The notes below the pieces were generated by a model. It was not told the DNA's origin. It worked only from the letters and a program-made list of their open reading frames with translations, and ran no database searches. A stretch of DNA of 64,000 nucleotides, taken from NCBI RefSeq assembly GCF_001938945.1, contig NZ_MKIO01000031.1, positions 248,001 to 312,000 on the forward strand, given 5' to 3'. A program made the translations under genes and the position numbers. Positions 17,854-26,658 of this stretch are shown piece by piece; positions within the stretch are counted from its first letter, which is position 1, and every line of letters begins with the position of its first letter. Source of the stretch: Xaviernesmea rhizosphaerae (GTDB taxonomy: Bacteria > Pseudomonadota > Alphaproteobacteria > Rhizobiales > Rhizobiaceae).

Positions 17854-18852
17854 GTGGACGTGACCGCAATCGCAGGGCCGTACGACACGCCGGTGGAACT
17901 TTCGCTGGTCGTGCCCTTGTTCAACGAGGAAGAAAGCGTCGGCCCGCTGATCGCAAGGATCATCGAAGGCATGAGCGCCTATACCGGCCGCTGGAATCTG
18001 GTGCTGGTGGATGATGGCAGCACGGACGCCACGCTTCTGCGCGCGCGCGAGGCGATCAGCCGGCCCGATCTGGAGGCTGTCGTCGTCGAATTGCAACGCA
18101 ATTTCGGCCAGACCGCAGCCATGCAGGCCGGCATCGACGCCGCCGACGGGCGGCTGATCGCCACGCTCGACGGCGATCTGCAGAATGACCCGGCCGACAT
18201 TCCCCGCATGGCGGCAGAGCTGGAGGCGCGCGATCTCGATCTGCTGGTCGGCTGGCGCAAGAACCGCAAGGACGGCCTGTTCCTGCGCAAGGTGCCCTCC
18301 TGGTGCGCCAACAAGCTGATCGGCCGCATCACCGGCGTGAAGCTGCATGATTACGGCTGCAGCCTGAAGCTCTACCGCAGCTCCGTCATCAAGCAGGTCA
18401 AGCTTCTGGGCGAGATGCACCGCTTCATTCCGGCCTGGGTGGCGGCCGTGGTGCCCAGCTCGCGCATCGGCGAGATGGCCGTCAACCATTCGGCACGCGC
18501 CTATGGCACCTCGAAATACGGGATCTCGCGCACCTTCCGCGTCATTCTCGATCTGCTCTCGGTTCTGTTCTTCATGCGCTACCGCGCGCGGCCGGGCCAT
18601 TTCTTCGGCTCGCTGGGGCTGGGCATCGGCGCGATCAGCCTGCTGATCCTCTTCTTTCTCGCGGTGGAAAAATACGGCTTCGGCGAGGACATCGGCACGC
18701 GCCCGCTTCTGATTATCGGCGTCATGCTGTTCCTGTCCTCGGTGCAGCTGATCACCACGGGCATTCTCTCGGAAATGATCGCCCGCACCTATTTCCAGAA
18801 CAAGGACACCGGCAGCTATACGGTGCGCCAGGTCTTCCGGCGGGCGGAGTAG
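17854..18852 (+). CDS. Family 2 glycosyltransferase (ArnC/GtrB/DPM1-like), membrane-anchored
   Basis: A 332-residue GT2 enzyme that likely charges undecaprenyl phosphate with a sugar. The catalytic domain has VPLFNEEESV, a nucleotide-binding VLVDDGSTD, the acidic metal motif LDGDLQNDP, and YGCSLKLYR. Two C-terminal transmembrane helices (about 240-262 and 278-300) match ArnC/GtrB. The start is a GTG at 17854. The GT39 gene begins 2 bp after its stop, so they are an operon: this enzyme would make the lipid-linked sugar and GT39 would use it. The GT2-plus-GT39 pairing is the logic of the aminoarabinose and O-antigen-glucosylation systems, but the sugar is unknown here. Confidence 0.92.
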   Translation: MDVTAIAGPYDTPVELSLVVPLFNEEESVGPLIARIIEGMSAYTGRWNLVLVDDGSTDATLLRAREAISRPDLEAVVVELQRNFGQTAAMQAGIDAADGRLIATLDGDLQNDPADIPRMAAELEARDLDLLVGWRKNRKDGLFLRKVPSWCANKLIGRITGVKLHDYGCSLKLYRSSVIKQVKLLGEMHRFIPAWVAAVVPSSRIGEMAVNHSARAYGTSKYGISRTFRVILDLLSVLFFMRYRARPGHFFGSLGLGIGAISLLILFFLAVEKYGFGEDIGTRPLLIIGVMLFLSSVQLITTGILSEMIARTYFQNKDTGSYTVRQVFRRAE

Positions 18853-18854
18853 CG

Positions 18855-20378
18855 ATGTTTGCCCGCCTGGCCGAGGCGCTCGAACAGAGGCCGGGGCGCA
18901 TTCTGGTCCTGATCCTCGCCTATCTGCTGATCAATATCGCCGTGCGCCTGTCGCTGCCGACCTCGCTGGAAATGGACGAGGCGCAGCAGGCATTGCTGAC
19001 GCAATGGCTGGCCGCCGGCTATGACAGCCAGCCACCACTCTACAACTGGGTGCAATATGGCGTCAGCGCACTCGCCGGCCTGTCGCTCAGCACGCTTGCA
19101 GGGGTCAAGGCCGGCTTTCTGCTGGCGATCTATGGCGGCTATGCCATGCTGGCGCGCGAATGCCTCGAGGATCGCGCGCTGGCCGCGCTGGCGCCGCTCG
19201 GCCTTCTGACCATTCCGCATATCGCCTGGGAATCGCAGCGCGATCTCACCCATTCGGTGGCGCTCAGCGCCGTCTCCATCCTGTTCCTCTGGGCGGTGAT
19301 GCGCACGCTGAAGCGGCCGAGCCTCTTGAGCTTCACTCTGGTGGGGGTGACGGCCGGGCTCGGCCTGCTGGCGAAATATAATTTCGTGCTGCTGCCCTTC
19401 TGCTGCCTTGTGGCCATGGCGAGTCTGCCCGAGACGCGCCGCCGGCTCGCGGACTGGCGCATTCTTGTCGCCGCGGCCTTCGCGGTGCTGGTCTTCCTGC
19501 CGCATGGGCTCTGGCTCTGGCAGAATTCCGGTATCGCCGCCGCCGAGACACTGGGCAAGCTGGAGGATGACGGCGCGCCCGTCAGCATGCTGGCGGATCT
19601 CGCCGGCGGCGTGCTGTCGCTTGCCGGCGCCACGCTCGGCTTCACCGGCCTGACGCTGCTCGTCTTCGCGCTCGCCGCCGGCAAGGCGGACGGCGCCAGC
19701 GCTTTGCGGGCGCAATCGCTGCCGACGCGGCTGATCGGCCGGATGATGCTGGTCTTTATCGCCATCCTGCTGATCACGACGCTGGCCACCGATGCCGACA
19801 GTTTCAAGGAGCGCTGGCTCTCGCCGGTGCTGATTTTCCTGCCGCTCTATCTCTGCCTGAAGGCCGAGGCCGCCGGGCTGAACGGGCGCAGGCTGCTGGC
19901 GCGCATCCTGCCGGTCGCCCTCGTCATCGCGGTGCTCGTGCCCTCGATCCTGTTGCTGCGGGTGACGGCGGCCGGCTGGACCGGAAAATACAACAAGCAG
20001 AACGTGCCCTATGCGGCGCTGTCGCGCCTGATCGCCGAGGCCGTGCCGGAGGCCCCGGGGGCGGTCATCCTCAGCGCAGACCGTCAGCTTGCCGGAAATC
20101 TGCGGCTGAACTTCCCCGCCGCTGCGGTGGTGACGCCGGACTATGAGCGCTTCGAGCGCGCGGCCTTCGACACCGCCAACCGCCCGGTTCTCGTCGTCTG
20201 GCGCGGAAACGCGCCGATCGACCCTGCGCTGCGCCAGCTGGCCCTGCGGCAGGGATCGGAGCAGGAGGGCGTGAAACGCGAGGCGACGCCGGTCGGCGGC
20301 ATCGTCTCGCTCGGCTATCTCTATGGCCGGCCTGGTGACCGTGTCACCTTCAGCTACCAGCTCTTCGCCAACCCGTAA
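18855..20378 (+). CDS. Family 39 (ArnT/PMT-like) glycosyltransferase
   Basis: A 507-residue polytopic membrane protein, with about ten to twelve hydrophobic segments and a periplasmic C-terminal domain. The first extracytoplasmic loop has EMDEAQQALLTQWL followed by DSQPPLYNW, the acidic catalytic-loop pattern of GT39/ArnT enzymes that transfer a sugar from a polyprenyl-phosphate carrier. Later blocks include LAKYNFVLLPFC and FKERWLSPVLIFLPLY. It starts 2 bp after the GT2 gene, so it is co-transcribed. The acceptor could be lipid A, a glycolipid or a protein; sequence alone does not say. Confidence 0.9.
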   Translation: MFARLAEALEQRPGRILVLILAYLLINIAVRLSLPTSLEMDEAQQALLTQWLAAGYDSQPPLYNWVQYGVSALAGLSLSTLAGVKAGFLLAIYGGYAMLARECLEDRALAALAPLGLLTIPHIAWESQRDLTHSVALSAVSILFLWAVMRTLKRPSLLSFTLVGVTAGLGLLAKYNFVLLPFCCLVAMASLPETRRRLADWRILVAAAFAVLVFLPHGLWLWQNSGIAAAETLGKLEDDGAPVSMLADLAGGVLSLAGATLGFTGLTLLVFALAAGKADGASALRAQSLPTRLIGRMMLVFIAILLITTLATDADSFKERWLSPVLIFLPLYLCLKAEAAGLNGRRLLARILPVALVIAVLVPSILLLRVTAAGWTGKYNKQNVPYAALSRLIAEAVPEAPGAVILSADRQLAGNLRLNFPAAAVVTPDYERFERAAFDTANRPVLVVWRGNAPIDPALRQLALRQGSEQEGVKREATPVGGIVSLGYLYGRPGDRVTFSYQLFANP

Positions 20379-20399
20379 GCAAACTCTGAACGGCGCCCA

Positions 20400-21062
20400 T
20401 TACAGGGCGGCGAAGCTTTCCGCCGGATGGCTGCCCTGGATGACGATGACCTGCCCGCCGACCTTGGCGCGCTCATAGAGGTCGATCACATCATGGTTGA
20501 GCATGCGCACGCAGCCCGACGACATGGCCTGGCCGATCGACCAGGGCTGGTTGGTGCCATGGATGCGGAACATCGTGTCATTGCCGCCGCGATAGAGATA
20601 CATGGCGCGCGCGCCAAGCGGATTGTTGAGACCGCCCGGCACACCGGCGGCATAGCGCAGGTTCTTGTGCGGATCGCGGCGGATCATGTTCGGCGTCGGC
20701 GTCCAGGACGGCCATTCCGCCTTGCGGCCGATATAGGCATTGCCCGAAAGCGCATAGCCGGCCCGGCCGACGCCGATGCCATAGCGCATCGCCCGGCCTT
20801 CTCCCAGAATGTAATAGAGCCGGCGCGCGCCTGTATCGACCACGATCGTCCCGGCCTTGTAGGGCGCGGGATAGGCCACCTCCTGCCGGCGCAGCTCCGG
20901 GGCGATCTTGTCCAGCGGCATGGCCGGCAGCGGAAACTTCTCGTCCGCGATCGGACCGTAATTCAGCGCAGAGGTCTGGATGAACGGGCTGGGCGTGGTC
21001 TGGCTGCAGCCGGCCACAAGACCGGTGGCGCCGAGAAGAAACGCGCGGCGGGAGAATGTCAT
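20400..21062 (-). CDS. L,D-transpeptidase (YkuD family) lipoprotein
   Basis: A 220-residue enzyme that forms 3-3 peptidoglycan cross-links or attaches proteins to the wall. The N-terminus has a twin-arginine-like SRRAFLLG and a lipobox LVAGC with Cys19, so it is probably a lipoprotein in the periplasm. The catalytic signature is FRIHGTN with His168 and SSGCVRMLNHDV with Cys184, all in the expected spacing. The conserved GGLNNPLGARAMYLY precedes it. Twenty-one bases separate its stop from the convergent GT39 gene. This small single-domain type is abundant in Rhizobiaceae, which build polar peptidoglycan rich in 3-3 links. Confidence 0.93.
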   Translation of the reverse strand: MTFSRRAFLLGATGLVAGCSQTTPSPFIQTSALNYGPIADEKFPLPAMPLDKIAPELRRQEVAYPAPYKAGTIVVDTGARRLYYILGEGRAMRYGIGVGRAGYALSGNAYIGRKAEWPSWTPTPNMIRRDPHKNLRYAAGVPGGLNNPLGARAMYLYRGGNDTMFRIHGTNQPWSIGQAMSSGCVRMLNHDVIDLYERAKVGGQVIVIQGSHPAESFAAL

Positions 21063-21352
21063 GAAATGGCCTCGGATCGGGTGATTCTGTGGCCATGAGC
21101 ATGCGGAATTTATGGTTAACGGCGGGTAAAGACAGGCCCTCGCGGGTCAGGATCCGTTAACCATGATCAGGGCATGGAGCCGAGGTTTTTGCGCAACCAC
21201 ACTCACCCTGGCCTCTCCCTGATGGGGAAAGGAGGCCAGTGGCGATGGCTCAGCCCTTGTCCAGCGAAACGTTTGAGAATGCGAGCGAGCGCTTGACGCG
21301 AAGTCGCTTCTCCCCGTCCAGGCCCCGATGAAGGGGCCAGACGGAGACGCTC

Positions 21353-23014
21353 TCACATGTTCGGATAGACCGGCCCTTCGCCGCCCTGCGGGGGGACCCA
21401 GGTGATGTTGCCGTTCGGGTCCTTGATGTCGCAGGTCTTGCAGTGGACGCAGTTCTGCGCGTTGATGACGAAGGTCGGCTGGCCGTCCTTTTCCACCCAT
21501 TCATAGACCCCGGCGGGACAGTAGCGCGAGGACGGGCCGGCGAAGACGTCGTGCTCAGAGCGCTTCTGCAGGCTCATGTCCTTGACCTTCAGATGAACCG
21601 GCTGGTCCTCTTCGTGATTGGTGTTGGACAGGAAGACCGAGGAGAGCCGGTCGAAGGTCAGCACGCCGTCCGGCTTGGGATAGGCGATCTTCTGGTGCTT
21701 TTCGGCGGGCTCCAGCGATTGCGCATCATTTTTGCCGTGCTTCATCGTGCCGAAGAAGGAGAAGCCGAAGAGCTGGTTGGTCCACATATCCAGCCCGCCC
21801 AGGCCGACGCCGAGCACCGTGCCGAAGCGCGACCAGAGCGGCTTGACGTTGCGCACGCGCTTCAGGTCCGTGCCGATGGCGCCGTCGCGCCAGTCGCTTT
21901 CCAGCTCGACGATCTCGTCATTGGCGCGGCCCGCAGCGATCGCGGCCGCCACGCGGTCAGCCGTCAGGAGGCCGGAGAGAACGGCATTGTGGCTGCCCTT
22001 GATGCGCGGCACGTTGACGAAGCCGGCGGAACAGCCGATCAGCGCGCCGCCGGGGAAGCTGACCTTCGGCACCGACTGATAGCCGCCCTCGGTGATGGCG
22101 CGCGCGCCATAAGAAAGGCGTTTGCCACCCTCGAAGGTGCCGCGGATGCTGGGATGCGTCTTGAAGCGCTGGAATTCCTCGAACGGCGAGAGATAAGGGT
22201 TCTTGTAGTTCAGGTGGACGACGAAGCCGACGGCGACCAGATTGTCCTCCAGATGGTAGAGGAAGGAACCGCCGCCCGTCGACAGGTCCAGCGGCCAGCC
22301 GAAGGAGTGCTGCACGAGGCCCTGCTTATGGTTCTCCGGCTTCACCTGCCAGAGTTCCTTGATGCCGATGCCGAATTTCTGCGGCTCGCGATCCTTCTGC
22401 AGGTCGTATCTGGCGATCAGTTGCTTGGCGAGCGAGCCGCGAACGCCCTCGCCGATCAGCACATATTTGCCCATCAGCGCCATGCCGCGCGCGTAATTCG
22501 GCCCGGGCTCGCCGTTCTTCTCGATGCCCATGTCGCCGGTGGCGACACCGATCACGGCGCCGGCCTCGTCATAGAGCACTTCCGCGGCGGCGAAGCCCGG
22601 ATAGATCTCGACGCCCAGCGCCTCGGCCTTCTCGGCCAGCCAGCGACAGACCAGGCCGAGCGAGACGATGTAATTGCCGTGATTGTTCATCAGCTTCGGC
22701 ATCAGCGCGTTGGGCAGGCGCAGCGACTTGGTCTCGTTGAGAACGAGGAAATGATCGTCGGTCACGGCGGTCTTGAAGGGGTGGCCCTCCTCCTCGCGCC
22801 AGCCAGGCAGAAGCTTGTCGATGCCAGAGGGATCGACGACGGCGCCGGAGAGGATATGCGCGCCCACCTCGGCGCCCTTTTCCAAGACGACAACCGAGAG
22901 ATCGGGATTGATCTGCTTCAGCCGGATTGCCGCAGACAGGCCCGCAGGCCCCGCACCGACGATCACGACGTCGAACTCCATCGACTCGCGTTCGGGCAGC
23001 TCCATCTCGCTCAT
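21353..23014 (-). CDS. etfD: Electron transfer flavoprotein-ubiquinone oxidoreductase
   Basis: A 553-residue inner-membrane-associated flavoprotein that passes electrons from ETF (acyl-CoA and choline-type dehydrogenases) to ubiquinone. The FAD Rossmann motif is VIVGAGPAGLSAAIRL near the N-terminus. The ubiquinone and membrane-dipping region lies around GCSAGFVNVPRIKG. The C-terminal 4Fe-4S domain has Cys ligands in RYCPAGVYEW and NCVHCKTCDIK. The length equals that of mature mitochondrial and rhizobial homologues, with no signal sequence. A palindromic TGACGT..ACGTCA site lies about 170 bp upstream in the divergent promoter, which could tie it to amino-acid or fatty-acid catabolism control. 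Confidence 0.96.
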   Translation of the reverse strand: MSEMELPERESMEFDVVIVGAGPAGLSAAIRLKQINPDLSVVVLEKGAEVGAHILSGAVVDPSGIDKLLPGWREEEGHPFKTAVTDDHFLVLNETKSLRLPNALMPKLMNNHGNYIVSLGLVCRWLAEKAEALGVEIYPGFAAAEVLYDEAGAVIGVATGDMGIEKNGEPGPNYARGMALMGKYVLIGEGVRGSLAKQLIARYDLQKDREPQKFGIGIKELWQVKPENHKQGLVQHSFGWPLDLSTGGGSFLYHLEDNLVAVGFVVHLNYKNPYLSPFEEFQRFKTHPSIRGTFEGGKRLSYGARAITEGGYQSVPKVSFPGGALIGCSAGFVNVPRIKGSHNAVLSGLLTADRVAAAIAAGRANDEIVELESDWRDGAIGTDLKRVRNVKPLWSRFGTVLGVGLGGLDMWTNQLFGFSFFGTMKHGKNDAQSLEPAEKHQKIAYPKPDGVLTFDRLSSVFLSNTNHEEDQPVHLKVKDMSLQKRSEHDVFAGPSSRYCPAGVYEWVEKDGQPTFVINAQNCVHCKTCDIKDPNGNITWVPPQGGEGPVYPNM

Positions 23015-23182
23015 TCTTTCTCGCTCCGCTCGGGCCTGGTCCCTCCGGCCATCGGACGACTATGGCCGTCTGTCCGATCCCATAGGGCTTTCAATCCCTT
23101 CCTTCTCAAAACAAACCCGGCTTGTCGAGCCAAGTTGCGACAGGCGCTGGCTCATTCTCCCGGCATGATGAGACAGACTATA

Positions 23183-23202
23183 TGACGTTTACGTTCACGT
23201 CA
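23183..23202. promoter_or_regulatory. ACGT-rich imperfect palindrome, possible operator
   Basis: TGACGT-TTACGTTC-ACGTCA, symmetric at 16 of 20 positions, lies in the divergent region between etfD (start 23014) and the GNAT gene (start 23252). The core TTTACGTTCACGT is nearly identical to the site at 11680. LiuR-type regulators of branched-chain catabolism bind ACGT-containing sites of this style, but that assignment is a guess. Confidence 0.4.
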
Positions 23203-23251
23203 AATTTCGGCTGTCATATCCCTTTTCCACCATCGGGATAAACCTTGCCGA

Positions 23252-23731
23252 ATGGGACAGGCAAGACCGCGCACCACCGACATCCGACAGGCGACAGATC
23301 AGGACATCGAGGCCCTGCGCGCCATCGACCCCCTGCTCCTGCGCGAGGGCGACCGGTCTCGTCATCTCGTGCACGCCGTGGCCGCGGGCCAGTGCCACAT
23401 CCTGCAGGAGGGCAGCGCGGCCTGCGCCTATGGCGTTCTGACCGATCAGTTCTTCCATCAGCGCTTCATCGCGCTTCTGATCGTTGCGGACGAGCGCCGG
23501 AACCGAGGGCTTGGAACGATCATGCTCCGGCATCTGCGTGCCCTGTGCCCGACCGCGAAGCTCTTCACATCGACCAATCTCTCCAATGTCGGCATGCAGC
23601 GGCTCCTCCTGCGCGAGGGCTTTATCCAGAGCGGTGTCATTCTCCATCTCGACGAGAACGACCCGGAGCTGGTGTTCCATTCCCCGGCCTGCAGCGCAGG
23701 TCCCTTCAAGGCGCCGGAAGACGGTTTTTGA
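23252..23731 (+). CDS. GNAT family N-acetyltransferase
   Basis: A 159-residue acetyl-CoA-dependent acyltransferase. The fold markers are an N-terminal TTDIRQATDQDIEAL strand-helix, the acetyl-CoA loop VADERRNRGLGTIMLRHL (Arg/Gln-x-x-Gly-x-Gly/Ala type, RNRGLG), and the C-terminal GMQRLLLREGFIQSG. The substrate is unknown. The ATG at 23252 lacks a convincing ribosome-binding site, so the exact start is uncertain. An intrinsic terminator follows 60 bp after the stop, so it is probably transcribed alone. Confidence 0.85.
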   Translation: MGQARPRTTDIRQATDQDIEALRAIDPLLLREGDRSRHLVHAVAAGQCHILQEGSAACAYGVLTDQFFHQRFIALLIVADERRNRGLGTIMLRHLRALCPTAKLFTSTNLSNVGMQRLLLREGFIQSGVILHLDENDPELVFHSPACSAGPFKAPEDGF

Positions 23732-23790
23732 TTATGCGTGCCCTTGCCTTCTCGGCGTCGGCATGTCATCAGCGCCGTCCGCATTTCACC

Positions 23791-23829
23791 GCCCTTGCAG
23801 ATCCTCCTGCCCAAGGGCCGCATTTTTTT
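23791..23829 (+). terminator. Rho-independent terminator
   Basis: GCCCTTG (23791-23797) pairs with CAAGGGC (23812-23818) across a 14-nt loop, and seven T residues follow at 23823-23829. It ends the transcript of the GNAT gene before the Hsp70-family gene. Confidence 0.75.
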
Positions 23830-23883
23830 CCGGAGCATGGCTCCGCTTCTCGTCATCGCGATAGTTAAACAGGGAGCACGATC

Positions 23884-25185
23884 ATGACGCGCGCGCTCGG
23901 GCTCGATTTCGGCACGACCAACACCGTCCTCGCTCTGACCGATCCGGCCAGCGGGGCCAATGCCACCCGCTCGATGGCCTTCAACAGCAGCGCCGGCACC
24001 ACCGACAGCATGCGCACCGCGCTGTCCTTCATGAAGGAGCCGGGGCTGGGCGCGCAGGCGCTGAAGGTGGAAGCCGGGCAGGCGGCGATCCGCATGTTCA
24101 TCGACAATCCCGGCGATTGCCGCTTCCTACAGTCGATCAAGACCTTCGCCGCCAGCGCCGCCTTCCAGGCCACCCAGGTCTTTGCCCGGCGCCAGAGCTT
24201 CGAGGATCTGATGGAGATCTTCCTGCGGCGTCTCAAGGCCTACGCCGGCGAAGGCTGGCCGGGAGAAGTCTCCAGCCTCGTGGTCGGCCGTCCGGTGCAG
24301 TTTGCCGGCGCCAATCCGGACGAGGCGCTGGCGCTGAAGCGCTATCAGGCCGCGCTCGAACGCTTCGGCTTTCCGGCGGTGCATTATGTCTATGAGCCGG
24401 TTGCGGCCGCCTACTATTTCGCCCAGTCGCTGACCGCAGATGCCAATGTGCTGGTGGCCGACTTCGGCGGCGGCACGACCGACTACTCGCTGATCCGCTT
24501 CGAGCGCCATGCCGGCCGGCTCAATGCGATTCCTGTTGGCCATTCCGGCGTCGGCATCGCCGGCGATCATTTCGATTTCCGGCTGATCGACAATCTGGTC
24601 TCGCCCGAGATCGGCAAGGGCAGCCATTTCAAGAGCTTCGACAAGCTCCTGGAAATCCCGAGCGGCTATTACGCCAATTTCGGCCGCTGGAACCAGCTGT
24701 CGATCTTCAAGACCACGCGCGAATTCGCCGATCTGCAATCGCTGGTGCGCTCTGCCACCGAGCCGGAAAAGCTCGAACTCTTCGTCGATCTGATCGAGCA
24801 TGACGAAGGCTATCCGCTCTATCAGGCGGTCTCGGCCACCAAGATGGCGCTGTCGGCGCAGGACGAGGCGGAGTTCAACTTCGCGCCGCTCGGCGCCGCC
24901 GGCCGCAAGACCGTGCGCCGCGCCGATTTCGAGCGCTGGATCGCGCCCGATCTCGCCCGCATCGAGGCGGCGCTGGACGAGGTGCTGGAAAAGACCAACA
25001 CGCCGGCATCGCAGGTGGACAAGGTGTTCCTGACCGGCGGCACCTCCTTCGTACCCGCCGTGCGCCGCCTGTTCACCGAACGCTTTGCCGCCGACCGGGT
25101 GGAAAGCGGCGGCGAGCTTCTCTCCATCGCCCATGGTCTGGCCCTGATCGGCGAGAGCGGCGAGGCCGAGCGCTGGGCCGCGTGA
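23884..25185 (+). CDS. YegD-like Hsp70 family protein
   Basis: A 433-residue protein with the ATPase fold of Hsp70/actin: phosphate 1 GLDFGTTNTVLALTD at the N-terminus, connect/phosphate 2 NVLVADFGGGTTDYSLI, and the adenosine motif KVFLTGGTSFVPAVRRLF. The peptide-binding domain of DnaK is absent, as in E. coli YegD, so it is unlikely to be a general chaperone. The ribosome-binding site is AGGGAG before the ATG at 23884. Neighbours give no functional clue; the uracil-DNA glycosylase-like gene follows 68 bp later on the same strand and may be co-transcribed. Confidence 0.9.
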   Translation: MTRALGLDFGTTNTVLALTDPASGANATRSMAFNSSAGTTDSMRTALSFMKEPGLGAQALKVEAGQAAIRMFIDNPGDCRFLQSIKTFAASAAFQATQVFARRQSFEDLMEIFLRRLKAYAGEGWPGEVSSLVVGRPVQFAGANPDEALALKRYQAALERFGFPAVHYVYEPVAAAYYFAQSLTADANVLVADFGGGTTDYSLIRFERHAGRLNAIPVGHSGVGIAGDHFDFRLIDNLVSPEIGKGSHFKSFDKLLEIPSGYYANFGRWNQLSIFKTTREFADLQSLVRSATEPEKLELFVDLIEHDEGYPLYQAVSATKMALSAQDEAEFNFAPLGAAGRKTVRRADFERWIAPDLARIEAALDEVLEKTNTPASQVDKVFLTGGTSFVPAVRRLFTERFAADRVESGGELLSIAHGLALIGESGEAERWAA

Positions 25186-25253
25186 GGAAAGAGAGGACGC
25201 GGGGGACGCAGGGAAGAGTCGCACCCCCTCTGCAATTGCTCTAAGGTCGTTCC

Positions 25254-26138
25254 ATGATCCCAGCCGACAGCCTCGCCCCCGCGGAACTTGCCGCCCTCCT
25301 GCATTTCCATGCGGATGCCGGAGTGGAGTGGCTGGTTTCGGATGAACCTGCCAATCGCTTCGCGGAGTTCCAGGCGCAGCTCGCCGCCCGCCGGGCGCTC
25401 GCACAGCCGGCCTCGGCACGCGACGAGACCCCCGCGCCGGCAACGACACAGGAAGCTGGGACGGCGCGCAGAGCCCAGCGGCCGGACAAGGCGACGCCGC
25501 CGCCGCGCCCGGCAGCACCGGTCGCCATTCCCGACGAACAGGCGATTGCCGAGGCGCAGAGCGCGGCCAGATCCGCGTCCTCGCTGGCGGAGCTGAAGGT
25601 GGCCATGGAGGCCTTCACCGGCTGCAATCTGAAGAACAGCGCCCGCAATCTCGTCTTTGTCGAGGGTTCGCCCTCGCGCGGCCTTCTGGTGGTCGGGCCG
25701 ATGCCGAATGGCGACGACGACCGCGACGGCCTGCCCTTTTCCGGCCGCAACGGCGCGATGCTCGACCGGATGCTGGGCGCCATCGGGCTTGACCGGGCCG
25801 AGATCATGCTGGGCAATGTCATCGGCTGGCGCCCCCCGGGAAACCGCGTGCCCTCACCGCGCGAAACCGAGATCTGCCGGCCCTTTATCGAACGTCAGGT
25901 CGAACTGATCGCGCCGCGCCACCTGCTCGTGCTCGGCAATTTCGCCGCCCGATTCTTCTTCGGCGGTACGGACACCATCCATCATCTGCGCGGCAGCTGG
26001 CGGGAGATCAGGGTCGGGAACCATGCCGTTCAGGCCCTCGCCACGCTGCATCCGCAGGACCTCTTTGCCGCGCCGGTCTGCAAAAAGCTGGCCTGGGAAG
26101 ATCTCCTGACCTTCCGCAAGGCGCTCGACCGCGGCTGA
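25254..26138 (+). CDS. Family-4-like uracil-DNA glycosylase with divergent motifs
   Basis: A 294-residue protein with an Ala/Pro-rich linker (about 50-95) and a C-terminal UDG fold. The family framework is clear: FTGCNLKNSARNLVF (Cys124), LPFSGRNGAMLDRML, LGNVIGWRPPGNRVPSP, and ICRPFIERQVEL (Cys208). However, the catalytic-pocket motif GEAPGxxED of family 4 reads GPMPNGDDD (148-156), and the second motif HPxYLLR reads HPQDLFA (266-272). Cys276 is the third cysteine. These changes are at positions that bind uracil or DNA, so activity or specificity may differ from canonical family 4 enzymes. It would act in base-excision repair of deaminated cytosine. Confidence 0.85.
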   Translation: MIPADSLAPAELAALLHFHADAGVEWLVSDEPANRFAEFQAQLAARRALAQPASARDETPAPATTQEAGTARRAQRPDKATPPPRPAAPVAIPDEQAIAEAQSAARSASSLAELKVAMEAFTGCNLKNSARNLVFVEGSPSRGLLVVGPMPNGDDDRDGLPFSGRNGAMLDRMLGAIGLDRAEIMLGNVIGWRPPGNRVPSPRETEICRPFIERQVELIAPRHLLVLGNFAARFFFGGTDTIHHLRGSWREIRVGNHAVQALATLHPQDLFAAPVCKKLAWEDLLTFRKALDRG

Positions 26139-26388
26139 CGTCAAGGCGCAGCGGCGCGGAACACGACACCGTCGGCGCAGCTTACGCTTCTGTTTTCACG
26201 ATGGTTTTGGCGAGAACGGCGGGAATTGCCGAAAGTTGGCGCTGACCGACCGCGTCAGCCCAAATGAACAAACCATGAAAAAAGCCATGCGAATTGCGCA
26301 TAGCAGGCTCCTGACGGCCCGCCTTGCTGAAAAGCTGTTGCATTGCAATATAGCGTTAACGGGAGGAATGGATACAAGGACTTGAATC

Positions 26389-26565
26389 ATGACCGCCCGT
26401 TTTCGCCCTCTGCATAGCGGCTTTGAAACGCTCCGCATCGCCAGCGCACCGCGCAATGGCGGCGCCCGTGGCCGTCCCACAGCGGCAAGCGAACAGCTCA
26501 CGGCCATCGCCTATTCCCAGTTCGGCCGGCCGAGCCAGATCTTTTCCGACTTCGTTCAGCGCTGA
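26389..26565 (+). CDS. Small protein, function unknown
   Basis: A 58-residue frame starting MTARFRPLHSGFETLRI, ending SQIFSDFVQR. AAGGA lies eight bases before the ATG. The composition is basic at the N-terminus and the ending is amphipathic. No family is recognised. The good translation signal and its position ahead of another small gene on the same strand support it. Confidence 0.45.
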   Translation: MTARFRPLHSGFETLRIASAPRNGGARGRPTAASEQLTAIAYSQFGRPSQIFSDFVQR

Positions 26566-26658
26566 GACCGGCGGTTTCGCCTGTGGCTCAAAAAGCCGGA
26601 CCTGATGGGCCCGGAGTGCCCGGGCAACTGTCGCCTGCTTGAATTTCAGGAGATGAAC

